From Actinomycetes bacterium (GTDB lineage Bacteria; Actinomycetota; Acidimicrobiia; Acidimicrobiales; Acidimicrobilacustridaceae), in assembly GCA_029782025.1 (NCBI GenBank), contig JAKOVR010000213.1, forward strand, positions 87,202 to 151,201: a DNA stretch of 64,000 bases. The letters are read 5' to 3'. Under the pieces are notes generated by a model. That model saw nothing but the letters and a program-made list of their open reading frames with translations, was not told the origin of the DNA and searched no databases. The position numbers were made by a program, and so were the translations under genes. Below are positions 56,655 through 64,000 of the stretch, one piece after another. Each line of letters starts with the position of its first letter. Positions within the stretch are counted from its first letter, which is position 1.

Positions 56655-57079
56655 CGGGTTCTCCTTCGTTTCCCGCTCTTGGTCGCCTGCTTGGCCGCTA
56701 CGTCCTGCTTCGCTCTTCGTTTCTCGATGGCTGCCTGGTGCCGATCGAGCCGATCGTCCGCAATTGGGATGTTGGCGACGTACCAGCCCCGCCAGTCCCC
56801 GCTCTTGTCCCCGCCGACGAGCAAGATCGCGTGTCGTTCCAGATCGAACGCGAACAGGACCCGGATCTCGGTCCGGCCGGTCGAACCAGGCCGGAGCTCT
56901 TTCATGTTGGCGTGCCGGCTCCCCACGATGGTGTCGACCAGGGGACGGCCAAGGCGGGGACCGACATCACGGAGCACTCGGATCGCGGCCAGCAGCGCCT
57001 CCTGATCGGCCTGAGGGAGCTGGTCGGCCCAGCTCTCACAGTCACGGTGGAACTCCACCAGCCACTCACGCTCCGGCAC
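56651..57079 (-). CDS. HigB/Gp49-like toxin (RelE superfamily)
   Basis: 142 residues from GTG 57079; TAGTGT (complement of 57087-57092) lies seven bases before it. The Gp49/DUF891 blocks are [20 protein letters not shown] and [21 protein letters not shown] with ADDRLDRH. These toxins cut mRNA on the ribosome. The C-terminal tail is lysine/arginine rich. The antitoxin gene overlaps its stop. Confidence 0.82.
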   Translation of the reverse strand: MPEREWLVEFHRDCESWADQLPQADQEALLAAIRVLRDVGPRLGRPLVDTIVGSRHANMKELRPGSTGRTEIRVLFAFDLERHAILLVGGDKSGDWRGWYVANIPIADDRLDRHQAAIEKRRAKQDVAAKQATKSGKRRRTR

Positions 57080-57273
57080 GCCGATTACACTATCGTTATC
57101 ACCCGCACAGGGCAATCGAACAACTGGACCCTGTCCCCGAACACCGCCCGATCACCCGCATGACCGCGTCCCGGAAGGGCCGATCGGCCCGGCTCATGAG
57201 GGCGACCTTGATGACCACACTCGCCCGTCTCGGCCACCGCAATCGCACGTCAGCCGGTCGTGCAGGGATGGGG

Positions 57274-57357
57274 TGCGGGCGGGGGGAGTCGAACCCCCAC
57301 GTCCTTGCGGACACTGGGACCTAAACCCAGCGCGTCTGCCGGTTTCGCCACGCCCGC
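57274..57357 (-). tRNA. tRNA-Leu (anticodon UAG)
   Basis: Minus strand, 84 bases with a long variable arm. Acceptor GCGGGCG pairs with CGCCCGC; the anticodon stem CTGGG/CCCAG encloses TTTAGGT, so the anticodon is TAG; the T arm is GGGGGTTCGACTCCCCC. CCA is not encoded (A then CCC). It reads CUA and related leucine codons. The toxin-antitoxin patch begins just beyond its 3' side. Confidence 0.96.
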
Positions 57358-57452
57358 GGGTGTCGTGGGGCGCCGACTGTACCCGGCCGGCCGGTGTGCC
57401 CGGTTCGCCGATCCGGCCCGCTAGCCTTCGCGCACCGCAGCAAAGGAGCACC

Positions 57453-58058
57453 ATGGACAGCCCCGTGATCCCGCCTCTCTACCCGTCGATGGCCCAGCAG
57501 GGTGGCCTCGATCCGAGCAGCGACATCTTCCGCATGCTGCTCAAGGAGCGGATCGTGGTGCTCGGCAGCGAGGTGAACGACGCCGTCGCCAACACCATCA
57601 TCGCCCAGCTCCTGTTCCTCGAGGGTGAGGATCCCGACAAGGACATCTGGCTCTACATCAACTCGCCCGGCGGGTCGATCACCGCCGGCATGGCCATCTA
57701 CGACACGATGCAGTTCGTGCGGCCCGACGTGGGCACGATCTGCCTCGGCCTGGGGGCTTCGATGGGCCAGTTCCTCCTCTGCGCCGGCGCCCCGGGCAAG
57801 CGCTTCGCCCTCCCCAACGCCGAGATCCTGATGCACCAGCCCCTCGGCGGCATCCAGGGCCAGGCCACCGACATCGCCATCCAGGCGGAGCGGATGAAGA
57901 AGATCAAGCTGCGCATGGCCCAGGCCATCGCCAATCACACGGGTCAGACGGTGGAGCAGATCCAGGCCGACTCCGAGCGCGATCGCTGGTTCGACGCCGA
58001 GGAAGCCCGCGAGTACGGGATCATCGACAAGGTCCTCCTCCGCCGCACCGAGATGTAG
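57453..58058 (+). CDS. clpP: ATP-dependent Clp protease proteolytic subunit
   Basis: 201 residues, AAAGGAG before ATG. Catalytic Ser is in GASMGQFLL, His in LMHQPLGG and Asp in [12 protein letters not shown]. ClpP tetradecamers degrade unfolded proteins, including tmRNA-tagged ones, with ClpX or ClpC. The serine context is GLGASMG, where most ClpP proteins have GRAASMG or GMAASMG. Actinobacteria usually have two adjoining clpP genes; only one is here, with no clpX beside it. Confidence 0.94.
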   Translation: MDSPVIPPLYPSMAQQGGLDPSSDIFRMLLKERIVVLGSEVNDAVANTIIAQLLFLEGEDPDKDIWLYINSPGGSITAGMAIYDTMQFVRPDVGTICLGLGASMGQFLLCAGAPGKRFALPNAEILMHQPLGGIQGQATDIAIQAERMKKIKLRMAQAIANHTGQTVEQIQADSERDRWFDAEEAREYGIIDKVLLRRTEM

Positions 58059-58091
58059 CCGGCCCGCCGGTCCCGCCGGCCGCCGGTCCGC

Positions 58092-58730
58092 TCAGCGAGC
58101 GGCGGCCGAAGAGGTGCTCGCCCAGGTGCTCACCGGGCTCGCCCCGGCGCGCTTGCCGGCCGTGGTCGGCGGGGCGGTCGAGGTCGGCGCCACCGTGGTC
58201 CCCGGGCCGGTCGTCGTCGTGGGATCGAGGTCCACCCCGCACGCCGCCGCCGCGTAGTCGCGCACCCGGCGGGCCGAGGCGCCGATCTTGTCGATGTCGG
58301 TGCGGTGCTCCGCCCACACCTTCTTCACCCGGTCCTCCGGATCGCTGCCCGGGGCCGGGGCGACCGCCGCGGCCAGGGTCTGCACCATGGTGGCGATGGC
58401 ACCGACGTCGGGTTCGATGTCGGCGGGGGCCACGCGGCGGAGCTCCTCGAGCCCGAGCAGGTCGCCCTCCAGCGCGGTGGCGTCGTAGGCGGCGAGATGG
58501 GTGCCCACGTTGCGGACGACGGCCAGCCGCTCGCAAAAGGCCTGGGGGCTCCGGTCGGGCGCCCGGCCGCACCCCTGCAGGCCGAGGTAACCGGCGGCCA
58601 GGGCGAAGGCGAAGGTCACGACCATGACGGCGCGGCGCACGTGGTGGGGGCTCCCGTCGAGGTGCCCGTCCTCTGGATCGCTGCCCGGGGACGGCGACGG
58701 GGACGGGGGCGCGGTCGTCGTCGCGTCCAT
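58092..58730 (-). CDS. Membrane-anchored protein, unknown function
   Basis: 212 residues from ATG 58730. A Ser/Pro-rich start is followed by one membrane segment (VMVVTFAFALAAGYLGLQGCG) near residue 45, a helical domain with FCERLAVVRNVGTHLAAYD and ARRVRDYAAAACGV, and a Thr/Ser/Pro tail. The two cysteines may pair outside the cell. The stop codon lies inside a small palindrome, CCGCTCAGCGAGCGG (58088-58102). No family is recognised. Confidence 0.62.
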   Translation of the reverse strand: MDATTTAPPSPSPSPGSDPEDGHLDGSPHHVRRAVMVVTFAFALAAGYLGLQGCGRAPDRSPQAFCERLAVVRNVGTHLAAYDATALEGDLLGLEELRRVAPADIEPDVGAIATMVQTLAAAVAPAPGSDPEDRVKKVWAEHRTDIDKIGASARRVRDYAAAACGVDLDPTTTTGPGTTVAPTSTAPPTTAGKRAGASPVSTWASTSSAAAR

Positions 58731-58889
58731 CGCATCGCCGCGGCGATGGTGAGATGGGGACGACGAGCGCGGCACGGAACCTCCGAAGGGTGGTCCGCCC
58801 GCGGCCTCGGTCGGGCAAGTATGGCCGCTGGCGCGCGAGCGATGGCGAATGCGAACGGCTGTCCGCGCCGGGCGGGAGGTCGCCGACGG

Positions 58890-59585
58890 CTAGCGGGTGG
58901 CTTCGGCCCGGGCCCGCAGGTCGGCGACGGCGTGATCGAGGCCGAGCGGATCGCGGAACAGGGCGCTGCCGGCCACGAGCAGGTTGGCGCCGGCGGCGGC
59001 GGCACCGGCGACCGTGTCGGGACCGACGCCGCCGTCGACCTCGAGGTCGACGTCGAGGCCCCGCTCGAGGATCCAGCGGCGGATCGTGGCGACCTTGGGC
59101 TCCATGGTGGCGATGTAGGACTGCCCGCCGAAGCCGGGGTTCACCGTCATGACCAGCACCATCGAGACGAGGTCGAGGACGTACTCGACCGCCTCGGGCG
59201 GCGTGGCCGGGTTGAGGGCGACGCCGGCCTTGGCCCCTGCGTCGGCGACAGCAGCCAGGGCCCGGTGGAGGTGGCCGACCGACTCGGCGTGGACGATGAC
59301 CGTGTCGCACCCGGCGGCCACGAACTGGGGGACCAGCCAGCCCGGCTCCTCGACCATGAGGTGCGCTTCGAACGGCACGCTCACCAGCGAGCGGACCGAG
59401 GCCACCAGATCGGGGCCGAAGGTGAGGTTGGGGACGAAGCGGCCGTCCATCACGTCCCACTGGATGCGGTCGACGCCGGCCTTCTCGAGGGCGATGCACT
59501 CCTCGCCCAGCCGGGCGAAGTCGACCGGCAGCACCGAGGGCACGATGGCGAAGGGACGGTCGGTGCCGGGCTGGTCGGGTGCCAT
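58890..59585 (-). CDS. rpe: Ribulose-phosphate 3-epimerase
   Basis: 231 residues from ATG 59585; TAATCT (complement of 59593-59598) is seven bases before it. It interconverts ribulose-5-phosphate and xylulose-5-phosphate. The TIM barrel metal site is seen in VPSVLPVDFARL, DVMDGRFVPNLTFGP, EAHLMVEEPG and EVDGGVGPDT, and VNPGFGGQSY is the phosphate loop. The usual Ser in IAPS is changed to VPS, a minor variant. Confidence 0.95.
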   Translation of the reverse strand: MAPDQPGTDRPFAIVPSVLPVDFARLGEECIALEKAGVDRIQWDVMDGRFVPNLTFGPDLVASVRSLVSVPFEAHLMVEEPGWLVPQFVAAGCDTVIVHAESVGHLHRALAAVADAGAKAGVALNPATPPEAVEYVLDLVSMVLVMTVNPGFGGQSYIATMEPKVATIRRWILERGLDVDLEVDGGVGPDTVAGAAAAGANLLVAGSALFRDPLGLDHAVADLRARAEATR

Positions 59586-59618
59586 GCCGGCGAGATTACC
59601 CGCCTACCGTTGGTGCCC

Positions 59619-60887
59619 ATGCACCCGGTTCCCGGCCCCGATGACCTCGACGACCTCGATGAGCTCGCCGGTCCGTTGCCCGCGGGCGCGGAGCCGGTGG
59701 CGGTCGAGCGGGCCGTGCCCGGCGGCGTGATGCTCGGGCGGTTGCCGTCCGGCGAGGTGGTGCTGGTCGACGGCGGCCTTCCCGGGGAGCTCGTCCGGGT
59801 GGAGCCGGTCGATGGACCGGGTCGGGTCCGCCGGGGGCGGGCCGTGACGGTGGTGGGCCCGCCGTCGCCCGACCGGGTGGCGGCGCCGTGCCCGCACCGG
59901 CACCGGGGCTGCGGCGGTTGCGACTGGCAGCACGTGGCCGTGGCGGCGCAGGCCCGCCTCAAGGCCGAGGCCGTCGTCGACGCGCTGGCCCGCCTCGGTC
60001 GCATCGTCGAGCCGCAGGTCGCGCTGGCGCCCGCCCTCCCGGCGACCGGCTACCGCACCACGGTCCACGCCCACGTCGATGACGACGGGCGGGCGGGATG
60101 GTTCGGGGCCCGGAGCCACGACGTGGTGGCGGTCGACAGCTGCATGGTCGCCCACCCGCTGGTGGAGGAGGTGCTGGTGTCCGGCCGGTTCCCGGGCCAG
60201 CGCCGGGTCACGATCCGGGCCAGTGCGGCGACGGGCCAGCGGCTGGTCGTGGTCGACGACGGCACAGTGCCGGTGGCGGTACCCCACGGCGTGGCCGTGC
60301 TCGACCGTGACACCGCGGGGGAGGACGAGGACCATGTGTTGGAAGAGGTGGTCGCGGGCCGGCGGCTGCGGGTGTCGGCGCTGTCGTTCTTCCAGGCTCG
60401 GCCCGACGGGGCGGAGACGTTGGTAGCGACGGCGGCCGACCTCCTCGGCCCGTGGCTCACGCCCCGGGCCCGGCTGGTCGACCTCTACGCCGGCGTCGGG
60501 CTGTTCGCGGTGGTGCTCGCCGACCGCGTGGCCAGGGTGACGACGGTGGAGTCGTCGCGATCGTCGGTGGCCGACGCCGTCCACAACCTGCGGGGCGTGG
60601 ACGGGGCGAGCGTGGTGCGCAGCCGGGTCGAGCGGTGGCGCCCGGCCCGGGCCGACGTGGTGATCGCCGACCCGCCCCGTGAGGGGCTCGGCCGGCCGGG
60701 GGTTGGGGCGATCGCCGCCACGGGCGCGGGTGCCGTCGCGCTGGTGAGCTGCGACGCCGGGGCGCTCGGGCGAGACGCCGGGCTGCTCGCGAAGGCGGGC
60801 TACGCCTTCCAGCGGGCCGTCCTGGTCGACATGTTCCCCCACACCCACCACTGCGAGGTCGTGTCCCTGTTCCGCTTGGGTGCGTAA
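59619..60887 (+). CDS. TrmA/RlmD-type RNA (uracil-5-)methyltransferase
   Basis: 422 residues from ATG 59619, eight bases after TACCGT (59605-59610). An N-terminal TRAM-like barrel (about 25-85) is followed by the cysteine cluster CPHRHRGCGGCDWQH near 90-104 that may hold a 4Fe-4S centre. The SAM-binding motif is DLYAGVGLFA near 289; catalytic Cys is in VSCDAGALGRD near 373, and DMFPHTHHCEV closes the protein. It methylates uracil C5 in tRNA or rRNA. Its last codons lie inside a palindrome copy. Confidence 0.9.
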   Translation: MHPVPGPDDLDDLDELAGPLPAGAEPVAVERAVPGGVMLGRLPSGEVVLVDGGLPGELVRVEPVDGPGRVRRGRAVTVVGPPSPDRVAAPCPHRHRGCGGCDWQHVAVAAQARLKAEAVVDALARLGRIVEPQVALAPALPATGYRTTVHAHVDDDGRAGWFGARSHDVVAVDSCMVAHPLVEEVLVSGRFPGQRRVTIRASAATGQRLVVVDDGTVPVAVPHGVAVLDRDTAGEDEDHVLEEVVAGRRLRVSALSFFQARPDGAETLVATAADLLGPWLTPRARLVDLYAGVGLFAVVLADRVARVTTVESSRSSVADAVHNLRGVDGASVVRSRVERWRPARADVVIADPPREGLGRPGVGAIAATGAGAVALVSCDAGALGRDAGLLAKAGYAFQRAVLVDMFPHTHHCEVVSLFRLGA

Positions 60888-60921
60888 GGGTGCGCTATGC
60901 GCGCCCTTACGCACCCAAGGG
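60876..60921. repeat. 46 bp palindromic hairpin, copy 2 (overlaps a stop codon)
   Basis: Identical to 44607-44652. The stop codon TAA of the methyltransferase gene (60885-60887) is part of the left arm, so the last residues Leu-Gly-Ala come from the palindrome. This indicates that the element has been placed on, or has extended into, the end of a gene. Confidence 0.9.
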
Positions 60922-60967
60922 TTCGGGCCGGGCCATCCGGCGGGAGGGGCAGCTCCGAACAGCGGGC

Positions 60968-61231
60968 GTGCTCCCCGAGTCGACCGTCGCCGGCTGCCCG
61001 TTGGCCGGCCATCTCCCGTGCGTGGCCGACCTGCTCGCGTCACTCGCCGTCGACGCCGTCGACGCCGACGAGCGCGCCGACGTCGAGCCGGTGGTGGTGG
61101 CCTGCGAGCGGTGCACGGCCGAGCACGGCCTGCTCAGCCGGGTCACGGCGCAGCTCGCCGCCGCCGTCGATCCGGGCGACGCCACGGGCCCGTCCACCGA
61201 GGTGTGGTTCCGGATCGCCCTCGACGCCTGA
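60968..61231 (+). CDS. Small cysteine-rich protein, unknown function
   Basis: 87 residues from GTG 60968 (the frame runs back through the palindrome). GCPLAGHLPC near the start and ACERCTAEHG in the middle give a His/Cys set that could bind zinc, somewhat like an anti-sigma zinc finger, but spacing is not a match I would trust. A helical region SRVTAQLAAAVDPG follows. It may be a small regulator. Evidence for coding is only the frame and codon use. Confidence 0.45.
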   Translation: MLPESTVAGCPLAGHLPCVADLLASLAVDAVDADERADVEPVVVACERCTAEHGLLSRVTAQLAAAVDPGDATGPSTEVWFRIALDA

Positions 61232-61237
61232 CCGTCC

Positions 61238-61286
61238 TCCGTGGGTGCGCAATGTCACGGTCGCCGATGCATCGCGCACCCACGGA
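61238..61286. terminator. 13 bp-stem hairpin between convergent genes
   Basis: TCCGTGGGTGCGC (61238-61250) pairs with GCGCACCCACGGA (61274-61286). The loop has the self-complementary GATGCATC. It lies 6 bases after the small gene's stop and 17 bases before the subtilisin stop. GTGGGTGCGC plus GATGCATCG are shared with the hairpin at the window end. Confidence 0.75.
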
Positions 61287-61303
61287 GAAGGCGGGGGCGG
61301 GGC

Positions 61304-63907
61304 TCAGTCGGTGACCCAGCCGACCACGTCGACGATGACGTGGGCCTGGCCGGCGATGTTGCCGAGCACGAGCTGACCGTCGGGGCCGACCTTGGCGATC
61401 ACCAGGTTGGCCACGGTCTGGCCGGCGTCGAAGTTGAGGACCGACGTGTTGGCCAACTGCAGCGTGATGGCCAGCGACTGGCCGGTCGGGCTGACGCTGA
61501 TGTGGCTCGGCGCAGTGGCACCGGTCTCGGTGATGTTCACGGCGACGGCCCGCACGCCCGTGCTCGGCACCCCGCCCCGCCCCGTGAGCTGCACGGCCAG
61601 CCCGTTGAGCGGCCCCAGCGGTTCGGCCATCGGAGTGCCGAGCCCGGTGCGGGTGTCGACGACCCGGACGGGTTGGGCCGGGACGAACCGGCCGCCGAGA
61701 TCGGTGGACGAGCCCGGCACGTCGCAGCCGAACAGGTCGACGATGACGTCGATGGTGCCGCTGTGGTTGGTGATGTCGATCTGCCCGCCGGGCGAGAGCG
61801 CCACGATCGCCGCGTTCGGCGCCGTCTCCCCGGCGCTCACGTTGACGTTGCTGGCCAGCGGGAGGCCGGTGCCCGACGGGTAGGCCGTCAGGTGCGTGGC
61901 AGCGTCGCCGCCGGTGGCGGTGATGTTGAGCGAGGCGCTCACCGCTCCGGGCGACGGGCACTGGGAGCCCACGTCGACGGTGATGGTCTGGCCGGCGCCG
62001 ACCTTGGCCACCGGTAGGCCGCCGGTGCCGTCCTGGGTGTCGGCGATTCGCAGGGGCAGGGTGGCCTCGTGGTGGGCACCGGTGTCGGCCACGCCTCCGG
62101 CGTCGAACCAGCCGGCGACGTCGGCCACCACCTGAATCCAGCCGCTGTTGTTGTAGACCGACACCGCGCCGCCGGCCCCGAGCTGCACCGTGACCAGGTT
62201 CGGCCGCACGTCGCCGGCCGGGAGGTTCAGGCTCGACGTCGACGGCATGGCGAACCCGGCTGGGAAGGCGGTGAGGTGGGTGTCGGCGGTGGGCAGCACG
62301 CCCGTGAGGTTGAGGACCACGCCTGACACGCCCGAGGCGGGGAGCCCGCCCGTGCCGAGGAGAGGCACGGTGATCGTCTGGCCGGGCCCGACGGGGAAGG
62401 TGACGCCGGTGCCCGTGCCGTCCCGGGTGTCGATCACCCGGGCGGGGGGCAGCGGGTGGAACGTGGGTGGGCGCACGGCGGCGTCGACCCGGATGCGGGG
62501 CGTGGTGATGTCGTTGACGGGATCGGTGATCGGTACCCCGGTGTTGCGGAGCAGGCTCGTGATGTCGTCGACCGTCATCGTCGGGTGGGCCTGGCGGAGG
62601 ACGGCGAAGGCGCCGGTGACGTGGGGGGTGGCCATCGACGTGCCCGACTTGAAGCCGAACCCGCCGCCGGGCACGGACGAGTTGATCGACACGCCGGGCG
62701 CGAGGAGCGCCAGGTGGTTGGAGCTGTTGGAGAACGACGCCACCACGTCGCTCACCTTGTCGGTGGCGCCCACCGAGATGGCCGACGAGATGCAGCCCGG
62801 GACGCTGATCCCGACCTTGCTGCCGTCGTTGCCGGCGGCGATGAGCGAGGCGACGCCCTTGGCCTTGAGGGCGTCGATGAACGGCTTCTCCGAGGCGAAG
62901 TCGCACCATCCCGCGATCGGGAACCCGCCGAGGCTCATGTTGGCCGAGCTGATGCTGTGGACGCCGGTGAGGCTGTAGACGTAGTCGAGCCCCCGGTCGA
63001 GGTCCCAGTCCATGAAGAGCTCGCACGGAGCGGAACCGCCGCAGGCGCCGGCGTCGTTCACCCGGGTGAACACCTGCACGCTGATGATGGTGGCGTCGGG
63101 AGCGACGCCGGAGAACGACACGCCCTTGCCGGCGGCGATCCCGGCGACGTGGGTGCCGTGGGAGCAGCCGCTGAGCGAACACGGACCGCCGGCGCCGGGA
63201 CCGTAGGCCTCGGTCGGGTCGGGGCCGGGGCAGAAGCCGGTCATGCCGTGGGCCGGGTCCTCGGTGGAGAAGCAGGCCTGGTCCACCACCCGCCCGCCGA
63301 GGAACGGGTGGCTGGCGTCGACGCCGGTGTCGAGGATGGCCACCGTCTGGCCGAGCCCCGTGTAGCCCGAGGCCTGGGCCACGTCGCCACCGATCTTGGG
63401 GACGCTGGTGGCCAGCGCGGCCCGGTGGGCACCGTTGGGGTAGATGCGGGTGACGTCGGGCGAGCCGGCCAGCGCGTCGAGGGCGGTGGCGTCGATGTCG
63501 AACACGGCGAGGGGGAAGTGCCCCAGACCCTGGACCCGGTGGCGGGCGGCGGCGGGGATGGCGGCCTCGGCCCGGCCCAGCGCCCCACGGGTGGCGGCCT
63601 GGCGGCGACCGGCCTCGTTGCTGCCGAAGGGGGCGGACGCCGCGGTGGGGGCGGCCAGCTCGGCGATCACCGAGATCCGCCCGCCCCCGGCGGCTTGGCG
63701 GAGCACCTCGGGGTGGACGAGGGCCCGGGACCCGCCGGGAACGGCCGAACTCCCCGGAGCGCCCGGCGCCGCGGGCCCGACTCCGGTGGCCGCGCCGGCA
63801 GCGGGCGACGCCAGCACGGCGGTGACCAGCACGACGGCGGCCACGGTGGCGGCGTTCGAGGTCCAACGGCGACGGGGCAGGAGGCGGGAGGGGGAACGAC
63901 GGATCAC
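61304..63907 (-). CDS. Secreted subtilisin-like serine protease with C-terminal repeats
   Basis: 867 residues from GTG 63907. A signal peptide (VVLVTAVLASPAAGA) and a propeptide to about residue 165 precede the S8 domain: Asp in AILDTGVDASHP near 186, His in SGCSHGTHVAGIAAG near 250, Asn in LIAAGNDGS near 355 and Ser in SGTSMATPHV near 422. Three related beta-rich units of about 115 residues follow, each starting with a variant of ARVIDTRDGTGTG and ending DVAGWF, DLFGC or DVVGWV. Such repeats occur in actinobacterial cell-surface enzymes. Confidence 0.92.
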   Translation of the reverse strand: MIRRSPSRLLPRRRWTSNAATVAAVVLVTAVLASPAAGAATGVGPAAPGAPGSSAVPGGSRALVHPEVLRQAAGGGRISVIAELAAPTAASAPFGSNEAGRRQAATRGALGRAEAAIPAAARHRVQGLGHFPLAVFDIDATALDALAGSPDVTRIYPNGAHRAALATSVPKIGGDVAQASGYTGLGQTVAILDTGVDASHPFLGGRVVDQACFSTEDPAHGMTGFCPGPDPTEAYGPGAGGPCSLSGCSHGTHVAGIAAGKGVSFSGVAPDATIISVQVFTRVNDAGACGGSAPCELFMDWDLDRGLDYVYSLTGVHSISSANMSLGGFPIAGWCDFASEKPFIDALKAKGVASLIAAGNDGSKVGISVPGCISSAISVGATDKVSDVVASFSNSSNHLALLAPGVSINSSVPGGGFGFKSGTSMATPHVTGAFAVLRQAHPTMTVDDITSLLRNTGVPITDPVNDITTPRIRVDAAVRPPTFHPLPPARVIDTRDGTGTGVTFPVGPGQTITVPLLGTGGLPASGVSGVVLNLTGVLPTADTHLTAFPAGFAMPSTSSLNLPAGDVRPNLVTVQLGAGGAVSVYNNSGWIQVVADVAGWFDAGGVADTGAHHEATLPLRIADTQDGTGGLPVAKVGAGQTITVDVGSQCPSPGAVSASLNITATGGDAATHLTAYPSGTGLPLASNVNVSAGETAPNAAIVALSPGGQIDITNHSGTIDVIVDLFGCDVPGSSTDLGGRFVPAQPVRVVDTRTGLGTPMAEPLGPLNGLAVQLTGRGGVPSTGVRAVAVNITETGATAPSHISVSPTGQSLAITLQLANTSVLNFDAGQTVANLVIAKVGPDGQLVLGNIAGQAHVIVDVVGWVTD

Positions 63908-63963
63908 GGTGCCTCCGGGACGGCGGGGGGCCTGGGCCCCCGAACGCTAGACCCGTTCTTCCT

Positions 63964-64000
63964 GTGGGTGCGCCATGCATCGCGGCGCGATGCAGTGCGC
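63964..64000. repeat. Hairpin of the GTGGGTGCGC family, cut by the window end
   Basis: GTGGGTGCGC (63964-63973) opens the outer arm; TGCATCGC (63976-63983) pairs with GCGATGCA (63987-63994) as an inner stem. The closing outer arm would lie beyond the window. The first 20 bases closely match the complement of the hairpin at 61238-61286. Confidence 0.6.

Noticed and set aside
61143..63980. A 945-codon minus-strand frame offset from the subtilisin gene
   Set aside because: Arg/Pro/His-rich out-of-frame reading of the same gene; the frame 61304-63907 has all the catalytic motifs.

Overview
The window is about 72 percent GC, gene dense and almost free of intergenic space. It looks like a chromosome segment from an actinobacterium, most probably of the Acidimicrobiia (Iamia/Ilumatobacter type); this placement is inferred from gene content and not from a marker tree. 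Support includes long actinobacterial S-adenosylhomocysteinase, an RF2 gene without the programmed frameshift next to ftsE-ftsX, and a block mec-cysM-...-murI-MBL-rph-rdgB that follows the order of Mycobacterium tuberculosis Rv1334-Rv1341. Many genes have a TANNNT hexamer 6 to 9 bases before an ATG/GTG and no Shine-Dalgarno, which points to widespread leaderless transcription.

Layout. 1-12.8 kb: sugar-phosphate genes (phosphomannomutase end, Trm112-like protein, phosphoglucose/phosphomannose isomerase), ahcY with a structured leader, a cytochrome P450, a tightly overlapped SDR-polysaccharide deacetylase-mtnA run, a ComF-like protein and secA. 12.77-19.10 kb: a 6.3 kb integrated island in the 3' end of secA, bounded by a 30 bp direct repeat of secA coding sequence. 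It carries a decayed Rhs core with a deaminase toxin tip, an ankyrin immunity protein, an XRE regulator, a DDE transposase, VapBC and a frameshifted tyrosine recombinase; 11 bp-spaced TGAGGACTG repeats lie near both ends. The original secA terminator and the original last codons remain at the right-hand junction.

19.1-38 kb: prfB-ftsE-ftsX and an M23 peptidase with a coiled coil (a division hydrolase module), a crotonase, a beta carbonic anhydrase divergent from a Rieske protein, an AI-2E-type permease, a Bax-inhibitor-like protein, a phosphoesterase, a HAD hydrolase, a GH94-like protein and several lipoproteins. 38-44.1 kb: a phosphorothioate-DNA-binding HNH restriction enzyme, the trans-translation pair ssrA and smpB, and mec plus cysM with no cysO between them. 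44.1-54.1 kb: GtrA, murI, an SGNH lipoprotein, an MBL phosphodiesterase, rph, rdgB, two PLP enzymes facing away from each other, DUF305 and a peptide-binding lipoprotein.

54.2-57.4 kb: a second accessory patch beside tRNA-Leu(UAG) with two clear toxin-antitoxin pairs and one broken XRE-linked pair. 57.4-64 kb: clpP, rpe, a TrmA/RlmD-type RNA methyltransferase and a large secreted subtilisin. Convergent gene ends carry long perfect hairpins; one 46 bp palindrome occurs twice, unchanged, 16 kb apart, and related hairpins occur elsewhere.
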